This document shows positions 51,432 to 60,415 of a DNA stretch of 64,000 nt, piece after piece. The first letter of the stretch is position 1, and every line of letters starts with the position of its first letter. Under the pieces are notes generated by a model, which saw nothing but the letters and a program-made list of their open reading frames with translations, had not been told where the DNA came from and did not search any database. This DNA comes from Candidatus Nitrospira neomarina (GTDB lineage Bacteria > Nitrospirota > Nitrospiria > Nitrospirales > UBA8639): NCBI RefSeq assembly GCF_032051675.1, contig NZ_CP116968.1, positions 2,418,001 through 2,482,000 of the forward strand. Reading direction: 5' to 3'. A program made the position numbers and the translations under genes.

Positions 51432-52702
51432 ACCGACTTGGCGTCATCTATAAAAGGAACCGGGCGCTCTTTTGGGGAGTCATGGTCATCTTCGGAATCT
51501 TGATGATCAATGCCATGACATCATTTCACCAGATGATCTTGCCACGCGCTCTGGCAGGCAGCAATTCCAGCGTTCCGGATAAGCCACTGGAAAAAGCCTT
51601 TCCGCCGTCCCACAAATGCCAGCGATGTCATTTACGTGCTTATGAAGAATGGGAGTCTTCCGCACAATCCCGATCTATTGAAACTGCGCCCTTTCGAGTC
51701 ACCCTGGACCGATATCTTCAAACCGCGCCAACGGACCAGCAAAAAATGTGTTTTCAATGCCATGCTCCTCATATTTTGAAATACGGGCACCTGTTTCAGG
51801 ATTTTGTTGAGGAAGTCAAATCGAAAGATCCGCAGATTGACGGAGTCGGATGTTCGCAATGCCATTTGATTAGCGAGGTGGATTCCAGCATCCGTCCCCC
51901 TCACCCCATTTTCTCGCTAGGTAAAACGCTTTTTGGGGGTTATGACAATCCCAAAAAAAACCTCGCTCATGATTCGCAAAAGCTTGACCTGTATACGAAG
52001 TCTCAATATTGCGTGACCTGTCACCAATCTCTTCCTTCTCAAAACGGCGCCATCACCCATTCGGACTGGTTGGGAACCTGGCAAGAGACCAAGGCTGAAC
52101 AGAATGGAAAAACATGCCAGTCTTGTCATATGCCGGAGGCATTTGGTGAATCGGCCACAGGGGAACCATCCAGGCGAATCGCCAATCATAGCTTTCCGGG
52201 ACGGTTTGGAAAAGTGAGGGCCAATGCAGTTGAATTGGAGTTCACGGCCCATGTGAAAGGGCAGGTGTCCGAAGTGGAAGTGACCATCCACAGCCTGGTC
52301 CCTCACAATCTGCCCTTGCCCCACCCTGGTTGGTCTCGCATCGTGCTCGACCTGACCATTCTTGGGAAAAATCTCAACAAAGTGCATGGTGAGCAACGTT
52401 TTTATGAGCGCATGTATATCGATTCAGAGGGTGCCCAAACCGTGTTTGATTTTGAGGCCGTCAAAATCTTGAAGGATACGTCCTTGAAGCCTGAAGAAAA
52501 ACGGGTCGAGAAATTCAGCTTTCCGACTCCGGCGGATGCCCCCTCGATGGACGTCATCGTCACCATGAGTTATGCGCCAGTGCATGGTTCGGATGATTTT
52601 TTGAAAGCTATCGAAGACGAAGCGACCCTTGGACGAAAAGATCGTTCCTTTCAAAAGGTGCTTATTAAAGAGGAAAGGGCAAACGTCCCGATCTCATCAT
52701 AA
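51428..52702 (+). CDS. Five-heme c-type cytochrome, second of a pair
   Basis: A 424-residue paralogue of the preceding protein: membrane anchor or signal (about 13-33), C-x2-C-H motifs at residues 64 (CQRCH), 108 (CFQCH), 142 (CSQCH), 195 (CVTCH) and 230 (CQSCH), then a heme-free beta-rich C-terminal domain including SLVPHNLPLPHPGWSR. The shared order of hemes and the DNLAHQSQK/KNLAHDSQK segment show duplication from a common ancestor. ATGA overlap with the upstream gene points to a stoichiometric pair. The 29-residue membrane protein follows immediately. Confidence 0.85.
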   Translation: MNRLGVIYKRNRALFWGVMVIFGILMINAMTSFHQMILPRALAGSNSSVPDKPLEKAFPPSHKCQRCHLRAYEEWESSAQSRSIETAPFRVTLDRYLQTAPTDQQKMCFQCHAPHILKYGHLFQDFVEEVKSKDPQIDGVGCSQCHLISEVDSSIRPPHPIFSLGKTLFGGYDNPKKNLAHDSQKLDLYTKSQYCVTCHQSLPSQNGAITHSDWLGTWQETKAEQNGKTCQSCHMPEAFGESATGEPSRRIANHSFPGRFGKVRANAVELEFTAHVKGQVSEVEVTIHSLVPHNLPLPHPGWSRIVLDLTILGKNLNKVHGEQRFYERMYIDSEGAQTVFDFEAVKILKDTSLKPEEKRVEKFSFPTPADAPSMDVIVTMSYAPVHGSDDFLKAIEDEATLGRKDRSFQKVLIKEERANVPISS

Positions 52703-52737
52703 ATGCATCGAATGAATTTTTACTAAAGGAAACCATC

Positions 52738-52827
52738 ATGGAAAATCTCGAACTGTTCGGAGTGTTGTTGGTCATTGCAGGTCTGGTGGGATTTGTGGTG
52801 ATGCTAAAAGCTAAAAGGCCTTCTTAG
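52738..52827 (+). CDS. 29-residue single-span membrane protein
   Basis: Reads MENLELFGVLLVIAGLVGFV and then a positively charged tail KAKRPS. A hydrophobic stretch of about 17 residues and a basic C-terminus indicate one transmembrane helix with the tail inside. AAAGGAAACC is about 8 bases before the ATG and the gene begins 35 bases after the multiheme cytochrome stop, so a real small subunit or assembly peptide is plausible. No family is known to me. Confidence 0.6.
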   Translation: MENLELFGVLLVIAGLVGFVVMLKAKRPS

Positions 52828-52938
52828 CAGTCCTCAGACCATTCGCCCAAAGAAAGGAACAACCAGGTGGAAATTTAAGCTATTGGAATAATCCACTTCC
52901 TCACCCTACCAGGCAAGACAATACCCTCAGGAATGTTG

Positions 52939-53625
52939 ATGAGAAAAATTTTTCTGGTACTCTTCGTCCTCTACTTTGTCTTTTTTGCTGGCGTGCCTTT
53001 CCCACTGGCAAAGCCGGTCAACAAGAACTCCGTCATACTCGACACAGTCCGGGATCTCACCACCGCCCAAGGCTCAATCTACGCCGGAGAATCGATTTAC
53101 CTGGGAGGAATAACGGCTGATCAATCGATCAAGCCAGGCCCAGGGAGCCAGGAGGGTGGTATGGCCCTCAGGGAACTCTATTCACCAGATGGCGTTTTTA
53201 CCGTCACCAAGGGCGGTTTGACTGTAGAACTACAGGTCGTTCCCATGGTGGTTGAATCAGATCAACATGACCGGTTCCGCCCTGCCTTAGGTCATTGGGA
53301 ATTCACATTTGAAAAAACGAATAATTATGAAAGCGTGATCCATGTGCAGAGAGGTGGGGACTTGGACATTGCCTATCAGAGTTCACAGATGAAGATAGGA
53401 GAACAGGAGCATGTCTTGCATTATGGACTCAGCGGCAATCCACACGCCATCAGTTTAGCCAGAAAGCGCCTCAAAAAAGCCTTTGCATCCAAAACTTCTT
53501 TCTCAAACATCAAGCCCGTTCTAAACTACCAAGTTCCGAATGACATTATTATCGTTCTGATAGAAGTCACGCCGGAAGGCCTGGTATTCGAGCCGATTTT
53601 TGATTATCAGATGGCAAAGGAGTAA
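52939..53625 (+). CDS. Exported protein of unknown function, about 228 residues
   Basis: A signal peptide (KIFLVLFVLYFVFFAGVPF) precedes a soluble region with mixed beta and alpha content (LDTVRDLTTAQGSIYAGESIYLGG; GHWEFTFEKTNNYESVIHVQ; NDIIIVLIEVTPEGLVFEP). No cysteines or heme motifs are present. I do not recognise it. ATG 52939 has AGGA 6 bases upstream; the ATG at 52933 is too close to it. It follows the multiheme cytochromes and precedes the photolyase. Confidence 0.65.
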   Translation: MRKIFLVLFVLYFVFFAGVPFPLAKPVNKNSVILDTVRDLTTAQGSIYAGESIYLGGITADQSIKPGPGSQEGGMALRELYSPDGVFTVTKGGLTVELQVVPMVVESDQHDRFRPALGHWEFTFEKTNNYESVIHVQRGGDLDIAYQSSQMKIGEQEHVLHYGLSGNPHAISLARKRLKKAFASKTSFSNIKPVLNYQVPNDIIIVLIEVTPEGLVFEPIFDYQMAKE

Positions 53626-53792
53626 CCTGGCACCTGAAATTAAAAATTCCAAGCCCCCATTAAAAATTAAAATTTTTGATCCGTCAATTAAGCCATGCAT
53701 GATTCGACACAATCAGTTGGTATGAAGAACAACATGACAGGGAGACTGGAATCGAGGCTACTCCTGTTCAGGGCGTGGCCAAGGACTAAGGC

Positions 53793-55226
53793 ATGACAAC
53801 AGACACCTCCCCTGTCGTCGTCTGGTTTCGGCAGGATTTACGCATCAAGGACAACCCGGCACTGTTGGCCGCCCATCAAACAGGGCATCCTATCGTCCCG
53901 TTATTTATTCTGGATGAGGAAAATAGCGGAGAGTGGCAGTTAGGGGGAGCCAGCCGATGGTGGTTGCATGAAAGTCTCAAGGCACTGAACGAAGCATTGG
54001 ATGGCAAACTTTGCTTCAAGGCAGGACCGGCACAAAACATACTAATGGACGTCATCAAAGGGGTAGGAGCAGAAGCGATTTATTGGAACCGGTGTTACGA
54101 GCCCTGGCGAATCACTAGCGATGACGACGTTCAAGAGACATTGCAGACCAAAGGAATCGAGGTGCACACCTTTAACGGGGCCCTGCTTTTTGAACCCCAA
54201 ACAGCGCTTAAAAACGACGGCACTCCTTATAAGGTGTTCACGCCCTTTTATCAAAAAGGATGTCTCGGAAATGGCAATGAACCCCGACAACCCTCAAAAG
54301 CCCCAAAAGATTTAAAGCTATCCACACACAGAGGTGTGGCACTGATAGATTTAAAACTGCTGCCGGCCGTTCCCTGGCATAAAAAATTCATAAACCATTG
54401 GAAGCCCGGGGAAACCGGGGCACAGGCCCGACTGAAGGCATTTCTCAAAAACGGCCTCAAACAGTACAAAGAAGGCCGGAACTATCCTTCTGGAAATAAT
54501 GTCTCCCGATTATCGCCGCATCTGCATTTCGGAGAAATCTCACCGAATGAGGTGTGGTATGCCGCCAAACAACGCATGGGCACGGAAGGATGGCGGAAAG
54601 ACGGGGAAACCTTTCTGAGTGAGCTAGGATGGCGGGAGTTTTCCCATAGTCTGCTCTTCCATTTCCCCGACCTCCCCCGAAAAAATCTGCAAAAGAAATT
54701 TAATAAATTCCCCTGGCGTAAGGACCAGAAATCTCTGAAAAGATGGCAACAAGGCCAAACCGGATACCCCATCGTGGATGCCGGCATGCGGGAGCTGTGG
54801 GAAACCGGTTACATGCATAACCGCGTACGCATGATTGTCGGATCGTTTCTGGTCAAAAACCTTATGTTGCATTGGCATCTGGGGGAGGATTGGTTCTGGG
54901 ATACATTAGTTGATGCCGATCTTGCCAACAACAGTGCCAGCTGGCAATGGATCGCAGGCTGTGGAGCCGATGCCGCACCGTATTTTAGAATTTTTAACCC
55001 CGTCACGCAGGGGAAAAAGTTTGATCAAACCGGCGAGTATGTTCGACGGTTTATTCCCGAGTTAAAAAAAGTGCCAGACAAATATCTCCATAATCCATGG
55101 GAAGCGCCTGAAAAAGTGTTAGTGCAGGCGGATGTGCAACTTGGAGAAGATTATCCCCTACCGATCGTCATGCTCAGCGATTCCAGGGAGCGAGCGTTGA
55201 AAGCATTTTCTGAATTGGCATCGTGA
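53793..55226 (+). CDS. phr: Class I deoxyribodipyrimidine photolyase
   Basis: A 477-residue light-driven DNA repair enzyme that splits cyclobutane pyrimidine dimers. N-terminal antenna domain starts with VVWFRQDLRIKDNPAL; the FAD domain contains SRLSPHLHFGEISP, FLSELGWREFSHSLLFHFPDL, TGYPIVDAGMRELWETGYMHNRVRM and LADADLANN-type DADLANNSASWQWIAGCGADAAPYFRIFNP, all diagnostic. Tryptophans of the electron relay are visible (W in NSASWQW). It is separate from the other light genes by unrelated respiratory genes, and no copy of the TCTAATGTTTGTCAA motif was found directly upstream. Confidence 0.95.
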   Translation: MTTDTSPVVVWFRQDLRIKDNPALLAAHQTGHPIVPLFILDEENSGEWQLGGASRWWLHESLKALNEALDGKLCFKAGPAQNILMDVIKGVGAEAIYWNRCYEPWRITSDDDVQETLQTKGIEVHTFNGALLFEPQTALKNDGTPYKVFTPFYQKGCLGNGNEPRQPSKAPKDLKLSTHRGVALIDLKLLPAVPWHKKFINHWKPGETGAQARLKAFLKNGLKQYKEGRNYPSGNNVSRLSPHLHFGEISPNEVWYAAKQRMGTEGWRKDGETFLSELGWREFSHSLLFHFPDLPRKNLQKKFNKFPWRKDQKSLKRWQQGQTGYPIVDAGMRELWETGYMHNRVRMIVGSFLVKNLMLHWHLGEDWFWDTLVDADLANNSASWQWIAGCGADAAPYFRIFNPVTQGKKFDQTGEYVRRFIPELKKVPDKYLHNPWEAPEKVLVQADVQLGEDYPLPIVMLSDSRERALKAFSELAS

Positions 55227-56012
55227 TCCACATGTTCCCTCCAAAGAGGTCAAGATAGGACCAGAGTCCAATGGGTCGAGTGCTCCCTGATCAACTTTTA
55301 AATTCCATCTTGCGAGCGCTTATCCTTCTTTACTCCGTTGGGGCTGTAGAACACTCTGCAGTTAATCGCCCAGAAAGGACGAGACCGAGGTTGCGTTCAT
55401 GGTTCTGGCGTTTCCAAAATCTTTGACTGAACCTCTCACCGGTTTTCCGTTCTTACCATGACACTGGGCCCAGTTCACACACGGTTTCTTCTGGCCCGGA
55501 TATCATTCTCATCCCTCATTCATAATTTTCCGGTCGTTCCACCAGCCCTGGAGCATAGGCGAGGAGGAACATTCAGTTGGAAACGAGCCAAATGATCTGG
55601 CGCGAGGCGAGGGAAGGCAGCAGCTTCTCAGCCCCACTGATTATGAAGAGGGGAACACCAGATCTTTGTAAAATTCGTTTCCATTTGTTTCCCTGACAGT
55701 TTCCTCCCCAGAACCCTTCAATGGAGAAAATGTTCCTTAACATTTTCTTCTCTTCAAAAATCTAGACTGATTCTCCTCGGGACTATTTTCCCCTGAGTGT
55801 TCACTGTTTTTTTTCGGGCCTCATGACATTTCACCAGGATGGTCAGAGGTTTCATGAAGATCCCGTCTAAGGTTTCAACCGGTTTCCATTGACCAGCTTA
55901 AAGTTAGGTGTTTTTATAAACCATGAACAAAGTTTAGATGAATTTAAATGCTCAAAATTGATGCACGAAACACTTGCTATCTTCCGCTGCCATATAACCA
56001 AAGGAGGGCGCC
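55227..56012. other. Intergenic region after the photolyase, about 790 bp
   Basis: Apart from the decayed cytochrome (55405-55580), this contains nothing I recognise. Minus-strand ATCTAAACTTTGTTCAT near 55920-55937 is a distant variant of the recurrent motif. AAAGGAGGGCG at the far end is the ribosome-binding site of the following small gene. Confidence 0.4.
55405..55580 (-). pseudogene. Decayed third copy of the lipoprotein cytochrome c
   Basis: Minus-strand translation gives SPMLQGWWNDRKIMNEG, then stops and a frame change, then VNWAQCHGKNGKPV. These match LHMPDGWWTDKAIIDDG and VNCAQCHGKNGKPV of the intact gene at 49.1 kb. The first heme cysteine is replaced by Trp and in-frame stop codons interrupt the sequence, so it cannot encode a functional cytochrome. 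Confidence 0.8.
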
Positions 56013-56123
56013 ATGTATGGTCTTTACGCAATGGGACTTTTAGCCGGGATCCTTCTGTATTTCGTTTTTAAATATCTGGATGAGCAAGATCTTAAGAAGG
56101 CTGAAAAGGACCACAAATCCTAA
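56013..56123 (+). CDS. 36-residue single-span membrane protein
   Basis: Begins MYGLYAMGLLAGILLYFVFK, then YLDEQDLKKAEKDHKS. One transmembrane helix is followed by a charged tail, the shape of a CcoQ-like or assembly peptide. AAAGGAGGG lies 7 bases before the ATG, so translation is well supported. It is near the cbb3-type oxidase fusion but on the opposite strand. A perfect hairpin follows 12 bases later. Confidence 0.65.
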   Translation: MYGLYAMGLLAGILLYFVFKYLDEQDLKKAEKDHKS

Positions 56124-56135
56124 AGGCCACCAAAG

Positions 56136-56165
56136 GAGGACATCAGATGCACATCTGATGTCCTC
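56136..56165. terminator. Perfect 14-base inverted repeat
   Basis: GAGGACATCAGATG and CATCTGATGTCCTC are exact inverted repeats separated by CA. The left arm contains AAAGGAGG plus ATG-CAC-ATC-TGA, a ribosome-binding site and a three-codon reading frame. No T run follows, so it is either a terminator-like 3' hairpin for the 36-residue gene or a structure that hides the ribosome-binding site. Confidence 0.5.
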
Positions 56166-56796
56166 AAGTAATTAGTTAGACCGCTCAAAATTTTTTAAAC
56201 AGGATTAGTCAAATCATTTTGTGAAACTCCAACCGTATGCGGATTACTTCGACCCGTCATGACGGAGTTATTCGTCAACACTGCCTTGAGGTATTCAGTG
56301 TTGATGAACCCTAACCAACGATTTTTCGCATGAAAAACCTGGAAAGGGCCATCAACCAAAAGCAGGTGCCCTTTCCCTTCCCATAACTTTTCACCTTAGC
56401 TTGATCTTTCGAAGGCCAGTTTCAATTTTCAAACCTGAGTCTGGAAAGGTTCTGTGTTTAAAAAACTCGCAGGGTGCGATCTACTGGAAAGATAGTGTAA
56501 TGCGGCAGGAAAATCCGGAAATGTACCGACCAGCAGTGAATGATCTGGACACCAAGTCGGCTCTCATGAATGGGAAAAAGAGATGTGAATGCATGATGGA
56601 CCCCCGTCTGAGGTCATTGGTATGTCGATCGTGGCTAAAGTGATGAGAGTAGAGCCGACATGGACTCGCCTCAACCTTTGTGGCGAGTGATCGGATGCCG
56701 GGAGCGAGTGCTTTCCTCACCACGTATTTTTTTAAAACGAACGGGCAAGCTAACATCTCACTTGAGTTTGACGAGCGTTATTCCCTTCTTGCCGAC
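56166..56796. other. Intergenic region, about 630 bp
   Basis: No supported gene; an 80-codon plus-strand open frame (56401-56643) and a 91-codon minus-strand frame overlap each other and lack recognisable motifs. No further repeats were seen. Confidence 0.35.
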
Positions 56797-57153
56797 TCAC
56801 TTGTCTAAGCTTCTTATGTAGGCAATGACATCGGTCATTTGCTGCGATGAAAGATCTTTTTCCCAGGCCGGCATTGCTGTGCCAGGCTTCCCTTTAAGAA
56901 GGATATTCATCAGTTCGTCGTCTTTTTTGTTCTGGACCTTATCACTGGACAGATTGGCTGGAGGGGGCTTAAGAGCCATTCCCACAGGTCCATCGCCCTT
57001 CCCTTGTGCACCGTGGCACACCTGACAGAATTGCTGAAATACCTGCTTTCCTTTTGTGCTATCCCCGGTCGCACTCTGCACTGCACTAATAGAAAACATC
57101 AGGCTAAGCCCCAAACTAACGAGTAAAACGATGAAGGTGTTTTTGGGTGTCAT
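56797..57153 (-). CDS. Exported single-heme cytochrome c
   Basis: A 118-residue precursor: signal peptide (IVLLVSLGLSLMFSISAVQSA), heme motif FCQVCHGAQGKGDGPVG, and PGTAMPAWEKDL with the methionine ligand, ending in the usual VIAYIRSL helix. Probably an electron donor or subunit for the oxidase fusion encoded upstream on the same strand; the pair plus the small membrane protein likely form one operon. ATG 57153 follows GAGGAG by 7 bases. Confidence 0.9.
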   Translation of the reverse strand: MTPKNTFIVLLVSLGLSLMFSISAVQSATGDSTKGKQVFQQFCQVCHGAQGKGDGPVGMALKPPPANLSSDKVQNKKDDELMNILLKGKPGTAMPAWEKDLSSQQMTDVIAYIRSLDK

Positions 57154-57308
57154 GTTAATTCTCCTCAGCATCGAATGAATGATCATTGACGAATACGTCT
57201 GAAGTTCATATACGGGTGGCCCGTTCACAATGCATAAACCGCCGCGCGTTTCTCCCGGCATCTTCTGCTCCACGTTTCAACAACGCCTCGATTGATCCGG
57301 ATAACCGT

Positions 57309-57494
57309 TTAATACATTGCCGGGGGGGGATTCCAATTTTGGACCGTATAAAAAACACCACAACACACGATCACAATAGCGACAACAACAAGCCATACGG
57401 GCATTATACCATGCCTCTCCTGAATGCCGGAATGCCGATACTCGTACTTTTCACCATGTGCTTCATCACCACGGCGACCTTCGGTGAAATTCAC
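57309..57494 (-). CDS. Small membrane protein downstream of the oxidase fusion
   Basis: A 61-residue protein from GTG 57494 (AAGGTG upstream), or 31 residues from ATG 57404 (GGAGAGG upstream). Both include the single helix MPVWLVVVAIVIVCCGVFYT and the tail VQNWNPPPAMY. A one-helix protein directly after the cbb3-like gene suggests a CcoQ- or CcoH-like small subunit, but no sequence family confirms this. Confidence 0.55.
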   Translation of the reverse strand: MNFTEGRRGDEAHGEKYEYRHSGIQERHGIMPVWLVVVAIVIVCCGVFYTVQNWNPPPAMY

Positions 57495-57556
57495 GGAATC
57501 ACCTTTTCGTCTTTCGTTTTTGGCTCGTCCCCCATGTACCCGTCCTTGTTAACTGG

Positions 57557-60415
57557 CTATAGTTTTTGGTCGTTTTCAGAGATGTGCGGCTTTGTTCGCA
57601 CCACTTCAGAATCAACAGCATTGAGGTTTCCCGAGTTCAATACAGTCGCCCACATTTTTCTTCTGGCCTCCTCCATGTTTTCAATCTTTACGCCGGCCGC
57701 TACCAATTCACGTTCATGGGTTTCGACACGTAAAGACTGAACATAATGAACGATATCCCAAATTTCAGCAGAAGTCAGTTGGTCCTGATAAGCCGGCATG
57801 GGCCCCCCGCCAATTCCAACCAATAACGTCTTGAAAATATGCTGGCTCCCATGCCCCAATTTCACTCCACCCGAAACCCCTGCAGGAATGGTCAAATTGG
57901 CCGGCTTGATGGGTTGCTTCCAGAAGTTCTTGAGTAAGCCGGACAGTGGTCCATTACCTTTCCCTTCGTTTCCATGGCAAATCATGCAATTTTGGAGGAA
58001 AAGCGATTTTCCCTGTTCCAGTGATGATGCTGTGACTATCGGTTCAGCCGGGACTGAGACGGGTTGAGGGATTTCATTTTTCTCCCAGCGATCTGAAAAT
58101 GTTTTGATGTATTGAATGACCGCCAACCGTTCACGCTCCGATATCATGTACCAGGCAGGCATTGATGTCCCCCACAGACCATGGGTGAGAGTGGCGAAAA
58201 GGTCTGTATCGGTTGGGAGCGCGTCTACTCCGGGCGTAGATTTAAATTTGAAAATGCCTGCGATGAAATTCCTGGGCTTGGGATTCAAAAATTCGGCTGC
58301 CGGACCATTTCCATCTCCCTTGATCCCGTGGCATCCCGTGCATCGCCGTTCGTAGACATACGCCCCTAACTCCAACAGATCCTTCCTGGCCTGGGGTGTG
58401 ACCTTGGCCGGATAACTTCCCCCCGCCTGAGTCGACGAAAAGCCTTCACGCCAGTCTCCGATCGACGTTCCCAGCCTTTGAAGGTACGCGACAAGGGCTT
58501 GCCCTTTTTCGTTTACTTTTGGAATGCCTTCCTCAGGTGGTTCAAACAACCAGGTGTAAGCCGGCATGATTGAATCGGCCACAACGAATCGAGGATCCCA
58601 GAGGTGAGCCACGTGCCAGTCGTCCCCATACTTTCTCCCAATGCGGGAAAGATCGGGCCCGATTCTTCGAGTGCTGAAAAGGTGCGGCCGATCAAAGGCA
58701 TATTCGCCGGCCTGGGCTATGGGGCCCCACCGGTCCGAGTCGCCGCTAACCGGCCTGATGTATTGGGAGTGGCAATACCAACACCCTTCCTGGATATAGA
58801 CCTGCCGGCCCTGAAGTTCTAATGGGGTATAGTCCGAGACCTGAATGCGTTGCTCGGTGACTTCATCGGCAACGGTGGTCTCAAGGGTTTCCGCCATCCT
58901 CATGGGAAGAATTCCTTGAATGATCACGGCGAAAGAAAAAAACCCGATTCCCGCCGTGACGAAAACGGTGGATGGGGTTTCCAGCCAATTCGGTTTGTGG
59001 AGCGGACGAATCGGAATGGCATCGGGTGGCTTTGCTTCAGATTCACCCTGCTCAATCGGCACACCCTCCTTTGCCGTCTTGTAAAAATTCCAGATCATGA
59101 GAAAGGTCGGAAAACTCATCGTGATACCGCCCACTGTCCGGGAGATCCACCATGGTTTCATCTGATTCATGGCATCGACAAAATTGGTTCCGTTCGCGAG
59201 CATAAAACCTTGAATCAGGCCCTGAGCGGTAAGCCCGAAGGCCATAACGACGAAACCTACGATTCCAAGCCATAAATGCCAACTGGCTAATTTGTCGCTC
59301 CAAAGTTTCCGACCAACAAGATGGGGCCAAACATAATACAGCGATCCTATTCCCCACAGAGCCATCGCCCCAAAGGCCGTGAGGTGAGAGTGGGCAATCA
59401 CAAAATCATTGAAGTGGGTCACCGCTTGGACACGACGCAGTCCTTCCACTGAGCCCTGTGTGGTCCCGAGTAAATAATAAAAGGCGCCAAGCATGAGAAA
59501 CTTCGCCGCATAATTTCCCCCGCCTCCCCGACCAAGCACCTCCTTCCACCGACCCTTCATGGTCCCCCAAAAGTTTGCGGTGACGGAGAGCACCGGGATG
59601 ATCAGGAGCATGCCGGTGGCGATGGCAATGGTCTGCGTCCAATGGGGGATGGGGCTGTAAATGTAATGGTGGGTCCCTACGAAGGGATACACCAGAGCCA
59701 GAGCCCAAAAACCCAAAAGCGACAATTTATGGCTAAACAATGGACTGTTTGCGCTGAGGGGAAGAAAATAATAAATCATGGCCAGACCGGCTGGAGTCAT
59801 CCACAGTCCGACCACATAGTGAATATACAGACCATGCATGGCCGCGCTGTTGACGCCCGTAATTTGGCCATATGGGAGAAACGCGTTGCCGAGGACGAGA
59901 TTAAACAAGGTCCAGGTCAGAGCCGCGATCGTGTACCACAGTGCAACATAGAACCGGGGCTCGGTCCGGCGATAAATGGTCCCGAAGACTTGGATGGTGA
60001 TGAGGAAGAGGGCGGTAAACCGCAGAATGTTTAGGGGCCATTCGTATTCCGCTACCTCCAGGCCGAGATTGTACCCCATGAGAAGCGACGCCGAGCCGGC
60101 AATCAGGAAAGCATTCCAAAGGCCCAAAACCAACCATCCCCAGCTCTCCTTGTACATGCGGATTCCGCATAACCGGGGAACAAAATAATAGATCATCCCG
60201 AGAAAGGTCGTCGAAAATGCACCAAAAATAACCCCATTCACATGGACGGGCCGTACCCGTCCGAAACTCAACCACGAGATGTTCGCTAAAAATTCAGGAT
60301 TATGAAACTTGATGGCAACCGTTACTCCTATCAGGGGGAAGAGAGCAAACCACACAAAAGCCCACGTACACCATGCCTTGACCAAAGAACGGTTTACCAG
60401 CGAGTCTTGATGCAT
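57557..60415 (-). CDS. cbb3-type cytochrome oxidase: CcoN-CcoO-CcoP triple fusion
   Basis: A 952-residue single polypeptide that would reduce O2. Residues 1-450 are CcoN (about 12 helices) with heme b and CuB ligands His58, His199, His249-His250 and His342/His344; Tyr314 aligns with the catalytic tyrosine. Residues 475-670 are CcoO with one heme (CWYCH at 545). Residues 675-905 carry two CcoP-like hemes (CTGCH at 692, CMICH at 810). The usual helix-VII STFEGP reads GTTQGS, so the conserved Glu is Gln. No separate ccoO or ccoP is nearby. Start ATG 60415 has no strong ribosome-binding site. Confidence 0.88.
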   Translation of the reverse strand: MHQDSLVNRSLVKAWCTWAFVWFALFPLIGVTVAIKFHNPEFLANISWLSFGRVRPVHVNGVIFGAFSTTFLGMIYYFVPRLCGIRMYKESWGWLVLGLWNAFLIAGSASLLMGYNLGLEVAEYEWPLNILRFTALFLITIQVFGTIYRRTEPRFYVALWYTIAALTWTLFNLVLGNAFLPYGQITGVNSAAMHGLYIHYVVGLWMTPAGLAMIYYFLPLSANSPLFSHKLSLLGFWALALVYPFVGTHHYIYSPIPHWTQTIAIATGMLLIIPVLSVTANFWGTMKGRWKEVLGRGGGGNYAAKFLMLGAFYYLLGTTQGSVEGLRRVQAVTHFNDFVIAHSHLTAFGAMALWGIGSLYYVWPHLVGRKLWSDKLASWHLWLGIVGFVVMAFGLTAQGLIQGFMLANGTNFVDAMNQMKPWWISRTVGGITMSFPTFLMIWNFYKTAKEGVPIEQGESEAKPPDAIPIRPLHKPNWLETPSTVFVTAGIGFFSFAVIIQGILPMRMAETLETTVADEVTEQRIQVSDYTPLELQGRQVYIQEGCWYCHSQYIRPVSGDSDRWGPIAQAGEYAFDRPHLFSTRRIGPDLSRIGRKYGDDWHVAHLWDPRFVVADSIMPAYTWLFEPPEEGIPKVNEKGQALVAYLQRLGTSIGDWREGFSSTQAGGSYPAKVTPQARKDLLELGAYVYERRCTGCHGIKGDGNGPAAEFLNPKPRNFIAGIFKFKSTPGVDALPTDTDLFATLTHGLWGTSMPAWYMISERERLAVIQYIKTFSDRWEKNEIPQPVSVPAEPIVTASSLEQGKSLFLQNCMICHGNEGKGNGPLSGLLKNFWKQPIKPANLTIPAGVSGGVKLGHGSQHIFKTLLVGIGGGPMPAYQDQLTSAEIWDIVHYVQSLRVETHERELVAAGVKIENMEEARRKMWATVLNSGNLNAVDSEVVRTKPHISENDQKL

